This document shows, piece by piece, positions 56,865-64,000 of a DNA stretch of 64,000 bases. Below the pieces are notes generated by a model, which made no database searches, had not been told where the DNA came from, and saw nothing but the letters and a program-made list of their open reading frames with translations. Position numbers and translations under genes: made by a program. Source of the DNA: Hedera helix (Eukaryota; Streptophyta; Magnoliopsida; Apiales; Araliaceae); the NCBI GenBank assembly GCA_947179155.2, contig OX359264.1:56135202-56199201 (forward strand), given 5' to 3'. Every line of letters starts with the position of its first letter. Position 1 is the first letter of the stretch.

Positions 56865-58867
56865 TTAATTGGTATTATTGGTGTCTGGGGAGGATAGAGG
56901 AAAACAAGTGTCCTCGCCTCCCGTGCTCCAAAGAAAATGAGCATAATTTGCAGCATAGTAAGAGTTGCTGGGATCAGTAGAAATGGCTTCCAAGTAAGTC
57001 TCTTCAGCAGCCCACAGGTCATTCCTTGCTTGCCATTGGAAGCTGGCATATTTGCTCAAAGCTTCGGCATCTTTGGGCTCCGCATTAACTGCCCTCTTGA
57101 AGTAATCCTCCGCTCTGTAACAAACGTTAGCAAACAAAAGTCAATTAAACGAGAGAAAACTCCAAAACTGTCTAAACCACACAATCCCTATCAAGATCGA
57201 AAAGAAAACTAACCCGAATTCTAAGTTCATATAACCGAGTGGATTGCTTATTTAGAAATTCAATTTTGTGTTCATTAAACAGTAATTTACCAAAAACTAA
57301 ATTCTATTCAAGAGATCCTAATGTTGCAAAAACTCGTAATGTTCTTTTAATCTACCACACAATTATGCCAAGCAGATTCTAAAACTTATTTGGCTTTTAA
57401 TACCGCTAAAATAACTCAAAGAAGGAGACAGATTAGAAAAGAAATTTACCTATCATAGTCGTGTGCAACTAGGTAGAGGAACTGGGCGTAATTGGCAAGT
57501 AAAAGAGGATTACTAGGCTCTTGCACCAACCCATTTTGATACAAAAGTTCTGTTCTGGAGTAATCAGCATGGTCATCTGGTTCAATCTTCGCAGTCACTG
57601 GAGAAACAAATCGCTGCATAGTCTCGTGATCAAGAGACTGGTCTCTCAATACAGCTTGCATTCTCGAAGCTTCTTCCATCACAGAATCCCACAAACTCAA
57701 GTCTTCCTTTCTACTCACTTGTCCCGAAACTGACTCCTCTTCACTTGCTCTTAATGGGTTCCCAATGGAAGATGCCCCATCAGGAACAACTGTCCCGTGA
57801 TAATCTGACGAGATGGAGCCATCAAACCGTCCATCCCCATCAGTTCCGCTGGCAATATTCTTGGATTTCCCACCACCGCCATTGTTTCCACCAATTGAGG
57901 TGGTCTTTCCACCGGAAGAAGACAACGAAAAGGTCTTAATAGTCGAAGAATCAAACTTTTGGTCCCTTTCTACATTTGAAACGAATTCCATTGTTGCAGC
58001 ATAAGCTAATGGAGGTGTTGAAGCTGCAACCGCAGTGTTACTCGCCATAGAGTAAACACTATAATTTGCTAGCAATATCATCACGTACAACATTAGAGTA
58101 GGCGTATGGGAAAATACTTGTTGGAATAGCCACACAAAGGATGCGTTCATTTCCTTCTGTACTCTCACCAAAATCCCCTGTAAATCTTCATAAAACAAAA
58201 CCTCTCTCAGTTGCAAAGCGTAGCTCTGTAGCTCTCGAATTATGAACACCGTTGAAGAAAATGCCTTTTTCACAGAGCAGTAAGCGGATTCCCTTGCTTC
58301 TAGAAACCCCTTTTTCCATTGTTTCTTCCTCTTAATCATCCTGAGCGAGAGCGGAAGATCAACAGAGTTGGCCTTCCGCTCTATGCTGACAGGAATAATA
58401 TCCTGCCAGTCTAGCGGCTCAACTGGCTCGAACTTGGAAATAAGAAATGGGTTCTGATTCTCAGAACCCATTTCTGAATCTGATTCAATTATAGCACTTC
58501 TTGTGCTTTCATCATCATCGTCTGATAATTGGAATCTCAGAGCCAATTCTTGAATCTTTTTCGAAAATTCTTCGTCCGAAAATTCTTCCAAGCTGGCACT
58601 GCAAGCCCGTCTAATTGTTTGGCCTCTTGATTTTGGAATTTCGCAAGATCGAGACCTGTAAAGTTTTATGGAAGAAGAATAGCCAAACAGAGCCGACCGG
58701 TCCAGTGTGTGGGCATACCGGCAGAACAGTAAACCTTTGGTTATACTACGCCGTTTCGAAGATGGAGAAGAGACAGCTGAAGCTAGAGTTTGAGGTGAAT
58801 AAGGAGACTGAGGAACAGAAAATTTAGACCAATTAAAACAGGTTGTTGCGACTCTCATTCCTCCCAT
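56865..58867 (-). CDS. TPR-repeat protein, probably plastid-targeted and membrane-anchored
   Basis: Two coding exons, 58867-57450 and 57114-56865 on the minus strand, have GT-AG borders (GATAG|GTAAAT and TTACAG|AGCGG) and give 555 aa. The N-terminal 90 residues are rich in Ser and Arg with few acidic residues, ending RRACSAS, like a chloroplast transit peptide. Residues 92-170 are acidic. A hydrophobic span at about 251-275 (TLMLYVMILLANYSVYSMAS) is a likely membrane anchor. A Ser/Gly-rich linker (about 300-370) follows. Tetratricopeptide helices occupy about 440-540 (AEDYFKRAVNAEPKDAEALS and YLEAISTDPSNSYYAANYAH), split by the intron. TPRs bind partner proteins; no catalytic motif is present. 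It matches the plant family of TPR-like proteins ending AHFLWSTGGEDTCFPL. The family's biochemical role is not established as far as I know. Confidence 0.87.
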
Positions 58868-59340
58868 TTCTCACAAAAAATGAAAAAGAAAAGGAGAGAA
58901 AGGGGACTGGTTTTTTTATATCTTTCCCTTCAAACGGAAATCATGCAAACTTTTGATTCAGATTTGACTTCAATTTCTTCGTTTCAACTCCAATGAACCT
59001 ACCTGCACAATATAATAAAATCAACCAACTAAGCCAACTAACTACAAAATTTACAGCAAATTAACAATTAGGTTTGTGAATCCCAAAAGTTTTTAAATTA
59101 CAAATCTAATGATTACACCAACTTTTATTAGCATTAAAAACGGATCAGGAAAACGCAGTCCAATATGCACGAAAATTCAAAGAAAACGTACCGAACGTCG
59201 ACGATGGATATTTCCGAGTTAAGCTCCGACGACTTCTCCGGCTAACCTAGGGAGGAATGGCGAAAGTACGATTTGTGTACGATCGTTGGCCCTCACTCAG
59301 TTATCAAGATGGGAAGCAGTGAAGCATATATATATACCGA
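58868..59340 (-). promoter_or_regulatory. Promoter and 5' leader of the TPR gene
   Basis: On the minus strand, a TATA run lies at 59326-59336, followed by GC-richer leader sequence. A donor-like TTCG|GTACGT (boundary 59191/59192) and an acceptor-like GTGCAG ending at 59003 suggest a 189-nt intron in the 5' UTR, with the next exon 59002-58868 carrying the ATG. Confidence 0.45.
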
Positions 59341-60315
59341 ACTAGTTCCCTCTCATAAAAAAATCTAACTGCGGTACAGCCCAAACTGCCAAATGGTAAA
59401 ATAAATAAAAATACATCGTATATATATATATATACACATATATATATTATATATGTGTATTAGGTTAAATACTGTATTTGGAGCAGGGTTTTTGGTGTAA
59501 GAATAATTGGATTTTTTTTATTGGGTGTGTCCGAGTCAGAAGGAAATTTGCGAGGACTGAGTTTGAAATTGGGTCGTCGGATTGGGCTGAGTTCACGGAC
59601 ATTGGGATCTGAATCTGCGTGCTATTCTCATGTGCCACATGTTCACGAGAAACTATTTTATGTTCTTAAAATATAATAAATAATTTTTTTTTTCTTATAT
59701 ATATGAGTTTTTTATGAGTTTCACATAAAGAACTCCATATATACGTAAAAAAATAAAATTATTTATCATATTTTAAAAATATGGAATAATTTTTCATGTC
59801 CACACCGATCATTCCCTCTCTTTTAATCCGGTCATTTTATTTCTTTAGAACTGTGATATCACCGACCCGGTTCAAGCTTTACTGACACGTAATTTCTTAA
59901 AGTATAATTTTCTGAAATTAGAAAAAATTTAGTATGAAATACATCAATAAATTTTTTATAAAATAGATAAATAAATGAGGCTTACTATAAAAAAAAAATA
60001 ATAAATAAATAAAAATTTGCACTACTATTTTTTCCCAAATTATAAAAGAGAAGTAGGAATGTGCAGGATTATGCATATGTGCAACTTTTTTCTTATCTAA
60101 ATTTATTAAGAGAAATATGGTAATTTTGTTACGGACTTGGGCAATCCATTCTTTCCAGTTATAGATATTATTAATGGGTTTACTTTGTGAGTTAGAATTT
60201 GTGTTAAATACTTGTACTCTTTTAATATTTTTAATAGTTAATTATATATGTATAAAGTGGGATACTACATAACTATTTTTTTTGTACATGTGTTAGGAAT
60301 AGTGCTATTATTCCC
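59341..60315. other. Intergenic, AT-rich
   Basis: No gene is recognised. A TA run lies at about 59418-59436, and a palindromic ATTTTTTTACGTATATATGGAG region near 59680-59760 pairs with the segment upstream of it. Confidence 0.45.
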
Positions 60316-61180
60316 TTCCAAACATATACGGATTCAGATATAATGGTATTTATATTTGTATTAGAAAAATTAATATTCTTCATGTATTCATATACAATAT
60401 TCAACATATTTTTAAAATACTATCCGTTTTGGTATTCGAAATAATATTCAAATACCGATAATATCAATTTTCATTTATTTTATTCTAATGAACAAATTAT
60501 TTGAATATCCGTGCATCTGAATTCGTTTATCAATTACCTAATAACAATTTATTCAAATTATTTATAAGAAAATTTTAAATAATTACGCATTATCATTTAA
60601 AGTTTGTCAAGAACGTTATTATCCATAATTGATCATAGAAATTAATTAAAATTTAAACATTTTAGAGACAGTATCAAATTAATCACATTTTCAATTAAAG
60701 TTTATCATCTACTCTTCTTCTTGCACGTAAATTTTGGAAGAAAAAAAAATTGTAACAAATTAATAATTATAATTTTGTTCTTGTAATATATAATTGTTTC
60801 GCTAAATAATACATTTTAAATATTATATTTAAAAGTGTTATTTTATATTTTATAAAAGTGAAATAACATATTTTAAAATAATTTTTTTATGATAGCAAAA
60901 ATTAATTATTATATATGTAAGAAAAGTTATTTGAAACAATTATGTTTATATATATATATAAGTTATTCAGATATGAATTTTTACCAAATATTTATTATAT
61001 GTTGAATATATTTACAGTCAGATATTAAATATATACGTAATATGTCTGTATTTATATTTGTATTCGTTTATTTATGAAATTTTTAAAAGTAAATACAGAT
61101 ATATTTATTTTATTTTAAATATAAATAATATCCATTATTTTTAAAATATAAATATAGACAAATACAAATTTTTCGACCAT
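60316..61180. mobile_element. Eroded second copy of the hAT-like family
   Basis: It aligns in order with both ends of the element at 29186-32793. On the left are GGTATTCGAAATAATATTC, ATTTTATTC and TCGTTTATCAATTACCTAAT; on the right are TATATATATAAGTTATT, GTATTCGTTTATTT and GACAAATACAAATTTTTCG. The CCGAATA words are mostly lost to C-to-T and G-to-A type changes. It lacks the roughly 330-bp array, so that array is specific to the other copy. The ends and duplication are no longer clear. Confidence 0.65.
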
Positions 61181-61364
61181 GCTGATATTTTCATCAATCG
61201 CAGAAGCATATTAGGTTCCGAAGACTTCGCTATAAATTTGAGGAAGTGGACCACTTTTCCTGCCCTCAAATGTAAATGTCACTGGTGGCTATGGCCGCAG
61301 CAACTTCCAAGCATTTTCTGACTGTCCTTGTGAGACAATACGTCTGTGGACCTTCAATTGACAG

Positions 61365-61366
<2 letters not shown>
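61181..61366 (+). other. GC-richer island with a short ORF, possible truncated exon
   Basis: This 180-bp island in AT-rich DNA has a TATA-like CTATAAATT near 61230 and then an ATG at 61276. The ORF begins MSLVAMAAATSKHFLTV and runs about 30 codons into a (TA)n run at 61367, where any coding sense is lost. It may be a gene fragment cut by microsatellite expansion or deletion, or chance. I do not recognise the protein. Confidence 0.2.

Positions 61367-61416
<50 letters not shown>
61367..61416. repeat. (TA)n microsatellite, about 25 units
   Basis: This is an uninterrupted AT dinucleotide run. Confidence 0.95.
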
Positions 61417-61419
<3 letters not shown>

Positions 61420-61967
61420 AGTGTTTATTCACGATAATTAATTATCGAAAATATTATTTTAACAATTAATATAAAAATAATTCTTTTGTTAAAAATTGCA
61501 TGTCCTTGTTGCGGCAGAATTTTTGTTATTAATTTTGACCCTGCTGAGGTATATATCAAAATTTAATTGTTGGCCAACAATTAATTGCAATAAATGAGTT
61601 ATCTATATATATATTATAAAAAAGATAATTAAAAGAAAAATGACCAAATATTATGTAGATACATTTCTGTGCTATGTTAGTCGTTCTTTTGCAACCATTT
61701 TAATAGAGTTATTCCTTATATAAATATTATGTAATAAATGAGAGGAGTCATAGATTTGAAACCCGCTGGACATTCAATTGCTTTAATTGGAATTATTTGG
61801 AGAATATCTTATATAGAGACCATTTGTGTAGAAAAGAAATATTCAAATGAGAATATTTATTAATATTTTAAATATTTTCTTCAAATTAATTATTATTGTT
61901 AATATAAATTGTTTTTAGAAGTATGTTAGTTTGGGGTTAGCTGTATTTAGAAGTATTTAATTTTTTG
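61417..61967. other. Intergenic, AT-rich
   Basis: I see no gene or element here. Confidence 0.5.
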
Positions 61968-62266
61968 AAGGGTTAATTACAATTCTATTACATAAAGTAC
62001 CTTCAAATTCATAATTCAGTCACAAAGTATTTGGACTTACAATTTATTACATGAAATCAAATTGTATTGGAATACGGTAAAATTGTATAAAACTAATCGA
62101 GTTGCCGACTGAATTGGGTATTCCGGTCAATTTCTGCTGAAATTTGAATTCGGGAGCTAAATTGTATGAAATTAGATCGTTAATATAGTAAATTGTAAGC
62201 CTATACTTTGGGAGACGAATTATTCAATCGATAATACTTGATATAACAGATCTATAATTAACCCTT
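61968..62266. mobile_element. MITE candidate with AAGGGTTAATTA ends (299 bp)
   Basis: The left end AAGGGTTAATTACAATT and right end ATAATTAACCCTT are inverted copies. Inner words (AAAGTANNTGGACTTACAATTTA and TAAATTGTAAGCCTATACTTT) are also inverted. No matching target duplication was found. Confidence 0.5.
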
Positions 62267-62501
62267 TGGAAAAAAAAAAAGAGTAAATTTATTGCATGTG
62301 TGAGAAAATAAGTGACAAGTTTTATTTTCTTTCATTTTCCCATAACCATAAGTGAAACGTACCACCAACTTACATGGTTTTTTTTTATAAAAAAAAACAA
62401 TTTATTTCCTACATTAACAGGATGAATTTGTGGCAGAGACATTGACGTGCAAAAAAAGAATAATATATTAAAATAAAATAAGAATGAGGTCTGACTTTTA
62501 A

Positions 62502-62539
<38 letters not shown>

Positions 62540-64000
62540 GAGTATTTAGAAATTACTCTAACGATGCTCATCCAGGGGATGGACCATCTTTGAAGTACAA
62601 TTTATCGTACTACTTGAATTATTTAGAAGTTGGATATGCCATTTGAGTTCACATATATGCATTTATTTATCTTAAAAACATATACACAAACACATGGTAT
62701 ATGACTGCTACCATTTACCAAAAAAGAGAAAAATAAAAATGGAAAAGCTAAATTAAATTATTTCCAAAAGGGTAGAAAAAGAAGTAGGAAGTAGAAAGCA
62801 AATCATATATAACTAGTGTTAAAAGAAGATAAAAAGACGGATGATACAGGGTCATAGTTGTCATTTGATAATACAATGGGTGCGTGCTTTTATATTGTCC
62901 AAAAAAGCTATCAATTTGTCAATTGATTTGGTACGAGTTACTCACAATAGTTAGTTTAATTATTTTTCAAAACAATTTCTTTCTCATATTTTATGTATAA
63001 AATATAGATTATCTTTTTGAATAAAAAATTAGTTGATGAATTTTATATTATTTTATTCTGACGTACGTACATTTTCATTTTTATATTCAAAGATATGTTA
63101 TGTTTTTTCGAACAATAAATAAATATATATCAAAAATTAAAAAAAAAAAGAGTAGAAAAAAAAGAAGAAATATCTTGTAATTAAATACAGGTGATGAATA
63201 AAATGAATGCTAAAAAAAAAATAAAAAAATTGTAAACTAATTAACTTCATATGAAATGAAATGAAACGAAAATACTATGCTGCTAATGATGGTGACGACC
63301 CAATGATTACAATCCTACGGCCCTTAAAACAAAGGTCACTCTCATCTTTAATTAAGATATCTTTCTTAATTTGAAGGTTGGGTCTATATTAAATTCTCAT
63401 ACTCTATTTTCCTCCTATTTTCATTTGCCTTCACCATCCCTATCCGATTAAAGACAGGTCTTTTAACGTATATAATATTCTCTCATTCTAATTTTTTTAT
63501 TGTAATTTTGATTTTTTAAAGATGATAAATATTTTTAAATTCATTTTTAATTTGATTTATTTAAATTTTAGATACCAATCTTGCAATTAATAATATTTTT
63601 TAGATAATTTATACTATTCAAATTTGTGTTAATTAATAATATAATTTATGCTAACTTTGAATTAGAATATATATATATATGGTCAACAAATCTTTTGAAA
63701 AGGTTGGAATATTATACGTAACCCTAAACGATAAGATAGAATACTGATGTGTAAGTCTCTTTTAATTTTTTTTATCTCATGTACGTTGACATTTAAGATG
63801 AACATTAATATGTCATCATTAAAAATGTATCAAATTAACTAAAAAAAGAGTCGAATATACTCTTATACGGAGTATCTTTTTAATTCGGTGATCGGAATGG
63901 TAATGGCCGCTGGCAATGGTGAGTGCCGGAGGTTGCTGGCAATAATAAGTGTTGAGGAAAGATTTAAACCAATAAATTCATTTCGACCATTTTCATAGCA
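62267..64000. other. Intergenic, AT-rich
   Basis: No gene is recognised. An ATT repeat lies at 62503-62537, and several A-runs occur (for example 63140-63170). The window ends in unremarkable sequence. Confidence 0.5.

Noticed and set aside
58618..58827. Plus-strand ORFs opposite the TPR gene
   Set aside because: They are shadows of the minus-strand coding exon, with no supporting features.
61741..61775. tRNA-like word (GATTTGAAACCCGC)
   Set aside because: No acceptor stem or anticodon arm can be formed around it.

Overview
This is a window of nuclear plant DNA, almost certainly from a eudicot. It is AT-rich, has spliced genes with short AT-rich introns, and carries plant-type Ty3/gypsy chromovirus retrotransposons, hAT, MULE and Stowaway elements. 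I cannot name the species from sequence alone.

Layout. Positions 1-28,948 are a stack of LTR retrotransposons nested four deep. An old LTR remnant (D, plus sense, left end before the window) is split by a solo LTR (C, 2042-28359, target duplication ACAAG). C is split by a full element (A, 4282-27365, duplication CTTTT), and the 5' LTR of A is split by a second full element (B, 13656-25674, duplication GTATC). A and B are Ty3/gypsy chromoviruses on the minus strand, with an initiator-Met-tRNA primer site, LTRs of about 3.1 kb and a C-terminal chromodomain-like segment. B is nearly pristine: its two 3,097-bp LTRs are almost identical, its gag-pol frame of 1,520 codons is open, and it has an extra coiled-coil ORF between the primer site and gag. 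A holds the same kind of gene in one frame broken by three stop codons.

Positions 29,186-35,085 hold a non-autonomous hAT element with an internal array of about 330-bp repeats, two related TG...CA elements of about 1.55 kb (one inside the hAT array), and a small MITE. Positions 36,700-42,230 are a nine-coding-exon GDP-sugar transporter gene of the GONST family. Positions 42,230-48,500 are AT-rich intergenic DNA with a MULE-like element bearing a 10-bp duplication. Positions 48,606-50,953 are a three-exon R2R3-MYB gene of the MYB98/MYB64/MYB118 type. Positions 51,000-56,400 are intergenic and contain a Stowaway MITE and other small inverted-repeat elements. Positions 56,865-58,867 (minus) are a two-exon gene for a probably plastid-targeted, membrane-anchored TPR protein. 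The rest, to 64,000, is intergenic with an eroded second hAT copy, a MITE candidate and microsatellites.

The three host genes do unrelated jobs (Golgi nucleotide-sugar import, reproductive or seed transcription control, organellar scaffolding). From memory, the transporter and the TPR gene are also neighbours in Arabidopsis (GONST2 next to a TPR-like gene), so this looks like a conserved gene block beside a transposon-filled region. The most unusual item is element B: a young, apparently complete chromovirus with an additional ORF ahead of gag, where splice-acceptor-like sequences lie directly in front of both ORFs.
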